A stretch of DNA of 34,471 nt from Neptunitalea chrysea (GCF_027924145.1 NZ_BRVP01000030.1:1-34471), one strand, 5' to 3'. Positions 20,271-27,875 are shown, numbered from the stretch's first letter. The notes: a model not told the origin generated them from the sequence alone. Made by a program: numbers and translations.

Positions 20271-20325
20271 TCTTCTGAGAAATGACAATGCTAATTCGAA
20301 TACTATATATCAGTTCGTTGTTCAT
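20266..20325 (-). CDS. ilv operon leader peptide
   Basis: A 19-residue open frame, MNNELIYSIRISIVISQKR, ends in TGA. It has five Ile codons (positions 6, 9, 11, 13, 15), Val at 14 (GTC) and Leu at 5 (CTG), an extreme content of regulatory amino acids for so short a peptide. Its stop codon lies inside the first arm of the antiterminator. A GAGG stretch (TTGAGGTATATG) sits 3 bases before the start, notable because flavobacterial genes seldom show Shine-Dalgarno sequences; the spacing is short. The 5' side overlaps the upstream region of the divergent aldehyde dehydrogenase. TAAGTTAG at about 20350 is a weak candidate -7 promoter element. No protein function beyond sensing charged Ile/Val/Leu tRNA is expected. 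Confidence 0.78.
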   Translation of the reverse strand: MNNELIYSIRISIVISQKR

Positions 20326-20381
20326 ATACCTCAATATTAAAAATAATTTCTAACTTATGGAACTAATTCAATAGAAATCTT

Positions 20382-21725
20382 GTGTCTTTAGTACTAAAAA
20401 ACTCCTATCCATCAGTAAAAAAACGACTTAAACTGCTAAAAAACTTAAAATTTGAAATTTTAAAAAATGAGGCAGCTATTTGCAAAGCTCTACATAACGA
20501 CCTTAGAAAATCTGAATATGAAAGTAAGCTAACAGAAACTAAATTCATTATTTCTGAATTAAATGATACTATTAAAAATTTAAAGGATTGGGCAAAACCA
20601 AAACGCGTTGCCAGAAACTTGCTTACCTACCCTGCTAAAGAATATATCTATCAACAACCTTACGGTAGGGTCTTAATTTTTGCTCCGTGGAATTATCCAT
20701 TTCAATTATCAATTGCTCCACTTATTGGGGCTATTGCCGCAGGTAATAGTGTGGTTTTAAAGCCCTCAGAATATGCTCCGAATACTACAGCTGTTATAAA
20801 AGACATTCTTAAAAAGGTTTTTGATATACGCTATGTAACCGTTATTGAGGGAGACGCCTTGTTGGCTAAAGAACTTTTAAAACAACAATGGGATTATATT
20901 TTCTATACAGGCAGTACAGTTGTTGGGAAAGAAGTGTATCTAGCAGCAGCAAAAAATTTAACACCGGTAACACTAGAACTTGGTGGTAAAAACCCTTGCA
21001 TTATAGATGACACTGCTAACCTTAAAAAAACTGCCAAACGAATAATATGGGGTAAATTCACCAATGCCGGACAGACTTGTATTGCTCCTGATTTTTTAGT
21101 AGTAAACAAAACAATAAAAAACGAATTAATAAAATACCTACAGTACTACTTAACCAAGTTCTATACAGAAACTCCTGAACAAAGTCCTGATTATGGAAGA
21201 ATCATACATAAAAAACACTTTCAACGACTGATTACTTATTTAGACAATGCCCACATCATTTCGGGAGGTGAATACAATGAAAAAGACTTATATATTGCTC
21301 CTACGGTAATTGACAATCCCCCTTTACAAAGTGCGGTAATGAATGATGAGATATTTGGTCCTATTTTACCTATTATCACCTACAAATACCCAAGTGACTT
21401 ACAGGATATTTTAAAACGCTACAAAAATCCGTTGGCTTTTTATGTTTTCTCTACTAATAAAGAATTTAGCAATCATCTTATAGAAAATTATTCCTTTGGA
21501 GGCGGCTGTGTAAATGATGTTCTTATACACATAGCCAATAACGAGTTACCTTTTGGCGGTATTGGCGCCAGTGGTATAGGCAAGTATCATGGCAAATATT
21601 CCTTTGATACCTTTAGTCATGAAAAGGCAATTGTAAAAACCGGAAGGTTTGATAATCCGTTTAGATATGCGCCTTTTAAAAAGAAATTGAGGTGGCTTAC
21701 TATTTTGTATCGCATTATTGGGTAA
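20382..21725 (+). CDS. NAD(P)-dependent aldehyde dehydrogenase (class 3-like)
   Basis: This 447-residue aldehyde dehydrogenase has Asn104 in FAPWNYPFQLS, Glu199 in LELGGKNP and catalytic Cys233 in NAGQTCIAPD. The short length and the YPAKEYIYQQPYGRVLI opening of the NAD domain fit the class 3 / fatty or aromatic aldehyde group, which works on medium- to long-chain or aromatic aldehydes. The frame opens with GTG at 20382; a stop codon upstream (20364) rules out a longer protein, and no ATG is available nearby. It is divergent from the ilv leader. Its stop lies only 3 bases from that of the convergent YifB gene, leaving no room for a terminator. Confidence 0.9.
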   Translation: MSLVLKNSYPSVKKRLKLLKNLKFEILKNEAAICKALHNDLRKSEYESKLTETKFIISELNDTIKNLKDWAKPKRVARNLLTYPAKEYIYQQPYGRVLIFAPWNYPFQLSIAPLIGAIAAGNSVVLKPSEYAPNTTAVIKDILKKVFDIRYVTVIEGDALLAKELLKQQWDYIFYTGSTVVGKEVYLAAAKNLTPVTLELGGKNPCIIDDTANLKKTAKRIIWGKFTNAGQTCIAPDFLVVNKTIKNELIKYLQYYLTKFYTETPEQSPDYGRIIHKKHFQRLITYLDNAHIISGGEYNEKDLYIAPTVIDNPPLQSAVMNDEIFGPILPIITYKYPSDLQDILKRYKNPLAFYVFSTNKEFSNHLIENYSFGGGCVNDVLIHIANNELPFGGIGASGIGKYHGKYSFDTFSHEKAIVKTGRFDNPFRYAPFKKKLRWLTILYRIIG

Positions 21726-21728
21726 CAA

Positions 21729-23267
21729 TTACCCCAACCAACCATCTCTATCTAAACTACGGTACTGTATAGCTTCACTGATATGATGCCCAAGTACCAA
21801 TTCCGAAGCATCGAGATCGGCAATGGTTCGGGCTACTTTTAAAATACGGTCATAAGCTCTAGCAGAAAGATTTAACCGTTGCATTGCATTTTTAAGCAAG
21901 TCTAAAGAAGCGTCATCTAAAGCACAAAACGCACGTATTTGTTTGGTATTCATTTGCGCATTGTAATGGATATTGGGTAACTCTTCAAATCGTTGGGTTT
22001 GAATTTCACGTGCTGTCATAACCCGTTCTCTAATAGCCACACTGCTCTCAGCTTTTTCGGTACACGAAAGCTTTTCAAAGGGTACAGGCGTTACTTCTAT
22101 ATGAATATCTATACGGTCTAATAAAGGCCCCGAGATTTTACCTAAATACCGTTGCATCTCTGCCGGCGACGAAGACACCGGAGCATCGGGGTCGTTAAAA
22201 TACCCTCCCGGACTCGGATTCATACTAGCTACCAACATAAAAGACGACGGATACGTTACGGTAAACCTAGCTCTGGAAATAGTAACCTCTCTATCCTCTA
22301 AAGGTTGACGCATGACTTCTAATACCGAGCGTTTAAACTCGGGCAACTCATCTAAAAACAATACTCCGTTATGCGAAAGGGATATTTCTCCGGGTTGCGG
22401 GTAGGTTCCACCCCCAACTAGGGCTACGTCTGATATCGTATGATGTGGTGCCCTAAAAGGTCTATTATTTAACAAACCGGTTTCTCTTACTTTGCCTACT
22501 ACACTATGTATTTTAGTGGTTTCTAACGCCTCATGTAACGTCATGGGGGGTAATATACTAGGGAGGCGTTTTGCCAACATCGTTTTCCCAGATCCTGGAG
22601 GACCAATAAGAATAATATTATGTCCGCCAGCAGCAGCTATTTCCATACAACGTTTAATACTCTCCTGACCTTTTACATCCGCAAAATCAAACTCCGGAAA
22701 GTTTAGGTTTTTATAAAATTCCTCACGGGTATTAATTACTACCGGACTTAATGTTTCGGTTTCTTCAAAAAAACCAATAACCTCCGATATATTAGAAACT
22801 CCGTATACTTCCAAATCGTTAACAATAGCGGCTTCCTTAGCATTTTGATGCGGTAATATAAATCCGGTAAAGCCTTCTTCTCTGGCTTTTATAGCAATGG
22901 GCAATGCTCCGGTAATGGGTTGTAAACTTCCATCTAACGAAAGCTCTCCCATAATTATATAGGACTCTATAGACCGTTTTACGTTTATCTGATTACTAGC
23001 TGCTAATATCCCCATAGCTAAGGTAAGATCATAGGCAGAACCTTCTTTACGTAAATCTGCTGGAGCCATGTTAATGGTAATCTTTTTTCCGGGTATTTTA
23101 TAACTATTGTTTTGTAGCGCAGCAGCAATACGGTAGTTACTTTCTTTTATAGCATTATCGGGTAAACCTACCAAGTGATAGCCTATTCCTTTATTTACAT
23201 CTACCTCTACTGTAATAGTGGTGGCTTCTACGCCAAATACGGCACTACCAAAAACCTTTATTAGCAT
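21729..23267 (-). CDS. YifB/ComM-family magnesium chelatase-like AAA+ ATPase
   Basis: This 512-residue protein has an N-terminal ChlI-like S5-fold domain (about 1-170), then the Mg-chelatase AAA+ module with Walker A GPPGSGKT (222-229), FRAPHHTISDVALVGGG and Walker B GVLFLDELPEF (301-311). A C-terminal helical domain follows (LNLSARAYDRILKVARTIADL). In Haemophilus and Vibrio the homologue ComM is a hexameric branch-migration helicase that helps integrate incoming DNA during natural transformation. Length and motif order match that family fully. It is the last housekeeping gene before the RHS array. Whether it acts in DNA uptake here is unknown. Confidence 0.92.
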   Translation of the reverse strand: MLIKVFGSAVFGVEATTITVEVDVNKGIGYHLVGLPDNAIKESNYRIAAALQNNSYKIPGKKITINMAPADLRKEGSAYDLTLAMGILAASNQINVKRSIESYIIMGELSLDGSLQPITGALPIAIKAREEGFTGFILPHQNAKEAAIVNDLEVYGVSNISEVIGFFEETETLSPVVINTREEFYKNLNFPEFDFADVKGQESIKRCMEIAAAGGHNIILIGPPGSGKTMLAKRLPSILPPMTLHEALETTKIHSVVGKVRETGLLNNRPFRAPHHTISDVALVGGGTYPQPGEISLSHNGVLFLDELPEFKRSVLEVMRQPLEDREVTISRARFTVTYPSSFMLVASMNPSPGGYFNDPDAPVSSSPAEMQRYLGKISGPLLDRIDIHIEVTPVPFEKLSCTEKAESSVAIRERVMTAREIQTQRFEELPNIHYNAQMNTKQIRAFCALDDASLDLLKNAMQRLNLSARAYDRILKVARTIADLDASELVLGHHISEAIQYRSLDRDGWLG

Positions 23268-23400
23268 TCCTTCTTTATTTAAGCGAAAGGTATTATCTAA
23301 TTGCTACTAAATACTACGGTAAAGCATAATAGATTACTTAAAATTATATTAACCCGTAGTGCATACAAAATAAAGATTATATACCTCTATTGAATTGCTT

Positions 23401-23475
23401 TTATTGTATCGCTATTTGTAGGTTATTATACTCTTGATGTCGTAAGCCAAAAGGATAGTAATTGTTACCTTCAAA
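23401..23475 (-). pseudogene. RHS core remnant
   Basis: The minus-strand reading NNYYPFGLRHQEYNNLQIAI, ended by TAA at 23401-23403, matches the NNYYPFGLRHNGYND core segment in the RHS tips further right. It is cut off on both sides, so it is only a scar of an earlier RHS module at the left edge of the array. Confidence 0.75.
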
Positions 23476-23538
23476 GAACGTTCTTAGTATAAATGCACTC
23501 TTTAAAACTATTTCTTACAATTAAATTTCCAAAAAATA

Positions 23539-23616
23539 GTAGAGCTCTATAAACGCCTCTTACAAGCCGAAAAAGATAAACTTACCTATCTTGAAAAATT
23601 CTTAAATAAAGACTAA
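23539..23616 (+). pseudogene. 3' fragment of an XRE-type regulator gene
   Basis: The frame reads VELYKRLLQAEKDKLTYLEK and ends FLNKD before the TAA stop. This resembles the coiled C-terminal tail of small HTH (XRE) regulators; no HTH part is present upstream. A near copy lies at 33673-33750. Both are followed by the same terminator, so this is one copy of a duplicated block. The HTH assignment rests on tail resemblance only. Confidence 0.55.
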
Positions 23617-23643
23617 CAACCTTTTCATTTTCTTTAAAATACA

Positions 23644-23683
23644 AACCCCAACAACTTTTGCTAGCTGTTGGGGTTGTTTTTTA
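23644..23683 (+). terminator. Intrinsic terminator, left array edge
   Basis: AACCCCAACA (23644-23653) pairs with TGTTGGGGTT (23666-23675), followed by GTTTTTTATT on the plus strand. It lies 28 bases after the regulator-tail stop. An equivalent hairpin stands at 33778-33815. Confidence 0.85.
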
Positions 23684-23743
23684 TTAATAAGCCACTTTCT
23701 TAAAAGTGGTAATTTACTGTATTACCACGCTACACTACCCGTG

Positions 23744-24274
23744 TTAAAAACCTAAAATAATTCTATTAACTTTTTCAGAGATGCTATCAATCCTATATAT
23801 GTATACACTTACTCCTGTTTCTAGAATTTTTCCTTCATCATCAAAATACGCATAAGGAGACATTCGCCCTGTAGCAGAAAAAATATTTGAAGAACGTCTG
23901 ATTTCTTTAACCTTGCCCGTATATAAATCTGTGAAAATGTATATAATAGTCTTATCTAGTTTATTTTGATTTATATACGTGCTATCTGGGTTGACAATGA
24001 ATTTAAAATCACAATCATCTATATATAAACATGTAGCATATCTGTTCCCTTTATTTTTAATATAGAATAGACCATCCTTCTTATTTTTTAATACTTCTAA
24101 CCCCGTTTTTTTTAAAAAAGCTTTGTGGGTTTTAATACATTTCTTTACTTCTTGACTTTCCTTTTGGCTTAGGACACCATTTTTATCAAAACTATGAAGG
24201 TATGTTGTACATGAAAACGTAATGAAACATATTGCGTATACAATAAAATATTTAAACTTATCAATGTTTTTCAT
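23744..24274 (-). CDS. Putative immunity lipoprotein for the zincin-like RHS tip
   Basis: This 176-residue protein has an N-terminal hydrophobic stretch ending in FITFSC, a plausible lipobox with Cys22, so it is probably anchored at the periplasmic face. No domain is recognised. The start lies 2 bases after the stop of the upstream RHS tip, the spacing seen for most toxin/partner pairs in this array. Position and coupling suggest an immunity or accessory role; the function is inferred from context alone. Confidence 0.6.
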   Translation of the reverse strand: MKNIDKFKYFIVYAICFITFSCTTYLHSFDKNGVLSQKESQEVKKCIKTHKAFLKKTGLEVLKNKKDGLFYIKNKGNRYATCLYIDDCDFKFIVNPDSTYINQNKLDKTIIYIFTDLYTGKVKEIRRSSNIFSATGRMSPYAYFDDEGKILETGVSVYIYRIDSISEKVNRIILGF

Positions 24275-24276
24275 GA

Positions 24277-25165
24277 TTACATATATCTAGGGGAACCACA
24301 TCCACAATCATCAGATACCTTCGTATCTTGATAAGGATCTTTAACACCATTAGCCTCAAATTTATATTTATACTGAGTAGTGTAGAGGATGTCTATTAAT
24401 TCTTTATAGTCTGTAATTCCATTTTTCATAACCTTCATAACTTTTGTTGATTGATATTTATTTTCAGAATCCATATCATTTGTGGTTTTTCCATTAGCTT
24501 TTAAAGCAGAAACAGACGCCATTTTATTATTAACTTCATCAATTGGATCGTATTCTCTTGGCTCATAACTAACACCTTCCTTTTTAGCTAAATTAAAAAC
24601 AAAACCTATTAATCTTTGATTAAATTGTGTAGCCGTATTTATTTCATCTGCCAAGGCTGCTATATTCAGAGCTTCATTATCTGTATTTTTTACTAAAATA
24701 TTGATTCTGTAGCCTTCCTTTTTACTTTTTGAAAACCCTGTCATACCTCCAATTGATAATTCTCTATTTGGTTCTTTACCAAATTCTTTTTTATCAAAAC
24801 TATCAGCTACTACGATATGATAGTGCACATCACTATTAACCAATATATCATACATTTTACGTAATTCAGGACTTTTTAATACCATTTCAATGTATTTTTT
24901 AGTAGCAACATTATCTGCTAAAGTGACGTACATGCCTCCTTTATCTACCATATTAACTGGATCCTGTGTACAATAATTATATGGTGTCCATCTATAATAA
25001 TTCTCCGCCAGCGGGTCAAGGTTCATCCATCTTTCTAAACTAGCGTCATAATTTCTAGCACCAAAATCATACCATTCTAAACCAAGCTCTTCATTAAACT
25101 CTTTCCCATTATATTTAAACTTCCCACCTTGTTACCTGCTTGCAGGTCATTGTACCCATTATGTC
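24277..25165 (-). pseudogene. RHS tip with degenerate zincin-like metallopeptidase domain (5' truncated, frameshifted)
   Basis: An open frame of 249 codons (24277-25026) continues upstream without a start to about 25131, reading GKFKYNGKEFNEELGLEWYD and then FGARNYDASLERWMNLDP, the RHS core. There a 1-base deletion (GGTAACAAGG where the other copies read GGTACACAAGG) breaks the link to LRHNGYND, and RHS similarity ends near 25165. Residues 100-170 of the frame look like a zincin toxin: LADEINTATQFNQ...GF and YDPIDEV match the pattern LAHExxHAYQF...GF and YDxxDEVEA. Both zinc histidines are replaced (Asp127, Thr131). The C-terminus CGCGSPRYM adds two cysteines. It is either an inactivated toxin or a repurposed pseudoenzyme. 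The lipoprotein gene follows after 2 bases. Confidence 0.65.
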
Positions 25166-25332
25166 GTAAGGAATGTTACCTTACAAGTACACTTAAGAGG
25201 TTTTTAAGCACGTATGAGTGAAAAATTTGGAGATAGAATGATGCAAGTCCGTAAAGAAAAAGGGCTATCCCGTGAGGAACTCGCAAAGAAGATTGGAACG
25301 TCTGTTATGAAGGTAACGACGGGATGCCTTCT
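25163..25332 (+). repeat. 170-bp direct repeat, copy 1 (RHS edge plus HTH 5' half)
   Basis: The sequence from GTAAGGAATGTTACC to ATGCCTTCTGTTGA recurs at 26913-27082, exactly 1,750 bases to the right in the same orientation. I saw a single difference (ACACTTAAGAGG against ACACTAAAGAGG). Identity drops abruptly at both ends. It spans the RHS breakpoint, the short promoter region and the first half of the regulator gene. Confidence 0.88.
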
Positions 25333-25539
25333 GTTGAAGTAGCTTTTAAACTGGCTGATGTTTTTGACGTGTCAGTTGATTACCTGCTTGGTGAAGGCTT
25401 AAACGCTTCTTTCGATAAGGAGACACTTAGACGATTGGAGGATATGGAAAAGCTACCTGACGAGGAACGCCAGCGCATCTTTCATTACATGGATTTGGTT
25501 ATCCGTGATTACAAAGGAAAACAAGCCTATGGCTCATAA
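25214..25539 (+). pseudogene. XRE-family HTH regulator, frame-broken (copy 1)
   Basis: The 5' half starts MSEKFGDRMMQVRKEKGLSR and continues EELAKKIGTS, the first helices of an XRE HTH. The frame then breaks: it runs to a TAG at 25340-25342, while the homologous continuation YEGNDGMPSVEVAFKLADVF, followed by DVSVDYLLGEG, lies in another frame to 25539. About half a dozen residues expected between GTS and YE, including the recognition-helix end, appear to be missing. The locus has 326 bases, not a multiple of three. The tail (LRRLEDMEKLPDEERQRIF) is a helical dimerisation-type region. The downstream frame has an ATG at 25324, but a protein from there would lack the HTH. The same lesion occurs in copy 2. 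Confidence 0.8.
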
Positions 25540-25540
25540 A

Positions 25541-25563
25541 AAAGCCCGACTAAATCGGGCTTT
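25541..25563. terminator. Bidirectional terminator
   Basis: AAAGCCCGA (25541-25549) pairs with TCGGGCTTT (25555-25563) around CTAAA. It lies 1 base after the regulator stop (plus) and 4 bases after the end of the immunity gene (minus), so it can end both transcripts. Confidence 0.85.
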
Positions 25564-25567
25564 AATG

Positions 25568-25987
25568 TTATTGCTGTTCTGCTAATTCCTTTTCTAATTC
25601 TATTTTCCGCTTAAAGTAGATTCGTTCGGCTTCTTCTTCACCTTCAACAAGCTTTTCATAATGGGTATCATCAAAAACTAATTCATGGTAGCCCCAAACA
25701 GCTTCTTTATTAAGGTAGTCTGAATGTTCTTTTGTAAAAGCTTTAAAATGCCAGTCAACGGGAATAGTACTATTTGAGATGTCAAAAAGCTGACTTGGAC
25801 ACGCTGAAATTATTCCAGAATCATCAAGCAAATAAGTTAGGTATCCCCTTTTCATTATCATTCCCATTACAAGGTATTCTTTCCCAATATCTAACTCCCC
25901 ATATTGTGTATGCTCAGAAGTTCCAAGCGGCTTTCTTTCATATCCTGTCAAAGCCGCCCCAGTGTTATGTATGCACTTGACTATCAT
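25568..25987 (-). CDS. Putative immunity protein for the IHYV/DDFKFK-type tip
   Basis: This 139-residue soluble protein begins MIVKCIHNTGAALTGYERKP. The region KEYLVMGMIMKRGYLTYLLDD looks like a small beta barrel, and the charged helix at the end (EEEAERIYFKRKIELEKEL) is likely coiled. There is no signal peptide, which fits a cytoplasmic target of its toxin. It starts 2 bases after the stop of the RHS tip. I recognise it as a type seen beside polymorphic toxins but cannot name the family. Confidence 0.65.
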   Translation of the reverse strand: MIVKCIHNTGAALTGYERKPLGTSEHTQYGELDIGKEYLVMGMIMKRGYLTYLLDDSGIISACPSQLFDISNSTIPVDWHFKAFTKEHSDYLNKEAVWGYHELVFDDTHYEKLVEGEEEAERIYFKRKIELEKELAEQQ

Positions 25988-25989
25988 AA

Positions 25990-26927
25990 TTATTTAAACT
26001 TAAAGTCATCAACATATTTAAGAACTCCATTCTCAAATTTACCCACGTAGTGAATAGTGGTTTTACTTCCATTCAACCCTCTATGAACATATTGCATCTT
26101 ACTCCATCCTAACCACCTTGAATCTTTCATTCCTTCCATTACCACCGTACCAATTCGAGGATTACTCACAATTTCTTTCATAGCTAACTGCTCTGTTAGG
26201 TTAGCAGCGGTTGTCCTGCCTGTAGAACCAAGACCTCTCGCAACTAAACCACTCGACTTAGCGGCCAAATACTCTGAAGTAGCAATATAACCTAAAGTTC
26301 CTAATTCTGCAAATTGTACAGATGTAACTATTGTAAACATCAATTTCAATACACCCTGACTCATTTCCGAACGCCCCCTATAGAATTCGGCCATATGCTG
26401 TGCTACCATAACATCTCGTTGTTGCTTTTGAAGCCATCTCATTGCAGCATCGTAATCGCTCTGACCAAAATTAGTTCCATAGTAATTGTTAAATTCATCC
26501 ATATTGACAAAAGGAGATTCCCATGTTGCAGGAACATCTTTTAAGCCTTCGGAACTCCAACTACCAGAAGAATTAGAAGCACTAACTTCTTCTAAGACGG
26601 TAATTTGATTTTCTTCATTATCTCTATAATCATCGTAAAATTCATCTTCTGGACAAGCTGTAGGATTTCCATTAATGTCAACACAATTACCCCCGTTTGG
26701 ATCAATAGCTATAATAGGATTATTACCCATAGCAAGATAAGGAGAATCAAATTGCTCATAAGGGTCTGTAGTATTGAACCTACCTAAAGCAGAGTCATAG
26801 TGTCTTAGCTCAAATTCATAAAGATTTAGATTAAATTCTTCTTCTAATTCCTGTCCCTGATACTTAAACTTCCCACCTTGTGTACCTGCTTGTATATCAT
26901 TATACCCATTATGCCGTAAGGAATGTT
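25990..26927 (-). pseudogene. Orphan RHS tip with IHYV/DDFKFK-type toxin domain
   Basis: The open part with an ATG (25990-26730, 246 codons) is the end of an RHS protein. In-frame RHS core continues upstream to about 26920 (LRHNGYNDIQAGTQ, then YQGQELEEEF) and meets a TAA stop beyond it. The constant pre-toxin region (about residues 15-155, ending SEYLA) is nearly identical to the tips at 28.2-28.7 and 32.0-32.5 kb. The variable end (about 172-246) reads LTEQLAMKEI, MKDSRWLGWSKMQYV, TTIHYVGKF and ends DDFKFK, a pattern I recall from many Bacteroidota polymorphic toxins; an RNase activity is possible but not shown. Without N-terminal RHS shell repeats and secretion signals it is probably silent until recombined. 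The immunity gene follows by 2 bases. Confidence 0.75.
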
Positions 26928-27082
26928 ACCTTACAAGTACACTAAAGAGGTTTTTAAGCACGTATGAGTGAAAAATTTGGAGATAGAATGATGCAAGTCC
27001 GTAAAGAAAAAGGGCTATCCCGTGAGGAACTCGCAAAGAAGATTGGAACGTCTGTTATGAAGGTAACGACGGGATGCCTTCT
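26913..27082 (+). repeat. 170-bp direct repeat, copy 2
   Basis: This is the partner of 25163-25332, in the same orientation. Between the two copies lies one complete module: the copy-1 regulator 3' half, terminator, immunity gene and RHS tip. Recombination between the copies would remove 1,750 bases and join the first 5' half to the second 3' half. Confidence 0.88.
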
Positions 27083-27289
27083 GTTGAGATTGCTACTAAA
27101 ATTGCTGATGCATTAGCGGTAAGTCTTGATTTCCTTGTTGGTAAATCTTCACTGATTGTAAAGGACACCAACATACTGGAACGTATGGAAGATATTGTTA
27201 AGCTCCCCGAGGATAAAAAAATAGAGCTCTTTAACGTGATGGATGCCTACCTAAGAGATTTCAAAACAAGTAGAGTTTATTCAAAATAA
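26964..27289 (+). pseudogene. XRE-family HTH regulator, frame-broken (copy 2)
   Basis: It has the same first half as the gene at 25214, including the lesion after KKIGTS, and the same total length of 326 bases. The second half is clearly different: VEIATKIADALAVSLDFLVG, then a tail with ILERMEDIVKLPEDKKIELF. The layout (HTH, DxLVG segment, helical tail) is the same as in copy 1, so the tails belong to one family but have diverged far more than the 5' halves. A shortened product from ATG 27074 would lack the HTH. Confidence 0.8.
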
Positions 27290-27290
27290 A

Positions 27291-27316
27291 AAAGCCAAGC
27301 TGCTAAGCCTGGCTTT
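27291..27316. terminator. Bidirectional terminator
   Basis: AAAGCCA (27291-27297) pairs with TGGCTTT (27310-27316); after one A-C mismatch, GC pairs with GC to close the stem. It lies just after the regulator stop (plus) and 17 bases past the end of the minus-strand immunity gene at 27334. Confidence 0.8.
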
Positions 27317-27333
27317 CTCAATATCTATTTTTA

Positions 27334-27873
27334 TTAGTTTAACGATTCAAAGGATTTAATATCTAAAGTTCCCATGCGCTCAAAATTTAAAAGGTTATCA
27401 TTCCTATTAAATTGAGAGGTTTCAACCGTATTCCCATCTGATATTGGAGTTGAAAGAATATAATCATTATCAAACACAACCTTTACTCCGAAAGGTTCAG
27501 GGTTATTCTTTAATCCAACAAACTCAATAGATTGTATTTTAGAAGCAATTATATTGCTGAACTCCTGAATGTCTGTCACTTCATAATATTCCGTCTCTAA
27601 ATCACTTTCACATTCCGACTTCATCCAAGCATTCATTCTGGATGCAAAAGATGACCAAGAATATACTTTTGTGGGTATCCCTTCAAAACGGAGACAAGGA
27701 GTCCACATATCTTCTTTATCAGTAGTGATAACACATAAACGGTCTGGGTTTTGAGGAAAAACAAACCCAAAAGATATATCAATATCTAATTCTTTTTCTT
27801 CGCCTAATGGAGGCCAAACAACAAGAAACAACTTCTTTACCTCCTGATTTCTTAACTCTTTAAATGTCTCCAT
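27334..27873 (-). CDS. Putative immunity protein for the GHxxKH-type tip
   Basis: This 179-residue soluble protein begins METFKELRNQEVKKLFLVVW, is acidic overall and has no signal peptide or membrane segment. No family is recognised. The start is 2 bases after the stop of the RHS tip at 27876, matching the other pairs. The role is inferred from position. Confidence 0.6.
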   Translation of the reverse strand: METFKELRNQEVKKLFLVVWPPLGEEKELDIDISFGFVFPQNPDRLCVITTDKEDMWTPCLRFEGIPTKVYSWSSFASRMNAWMKSECESDLETEYYEVTDIQEFSNIIASKIQSIEFVGLKNNPEPFGVKVVFDNDYILSTPISDGNTVETSQFNRNDNLLNFERMGTLDIKSFESLN

Positions 27874-27875
27874 AA

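Larger units (their letters stand above)
23539..23708 (+). repeat. Outer direct repeat, left copy
   Basis: This block of about 170 bases holds the regulator tail, the terminator and the following AATAAGCCACTTTCTTAAAAGTG. It is closely matched by 33673-33840 in the same orientation, about 10.1 kb away. The two copies bracket all five RHS modules. Scattered third-position differences in the coding part show that the duplication is not very recent. Confidence 0.75.
23268..23743. other. Gap with RHS and regulator remnants
   Basis: No intact gene was found in these 476 bases. They hold an RHS core remnant (23401-23475, minus), the 3' end of a small regulator gene (23539-23616, plus) and a terminator (23644-23683), each listed separately. 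The first 130 bases upstream of the YifB start show nothing else recognisable beyond its presumed promoter. Confidence 0.6.

Noticed and set aside
25290-25330. Programmed frameshift in the XRE genes
   Set aside because: No slippery heptamer or downstream stem is evident, and residues of the HTH appear to be missing as well, so a deletion is the simpler reading.
25774-25980. Plus-strand open frame over the immunity gene at 25568-25987
   Set aside because: Shadow of the minus-strand gene, which has the standard 2-base coupling to the RHS tip.
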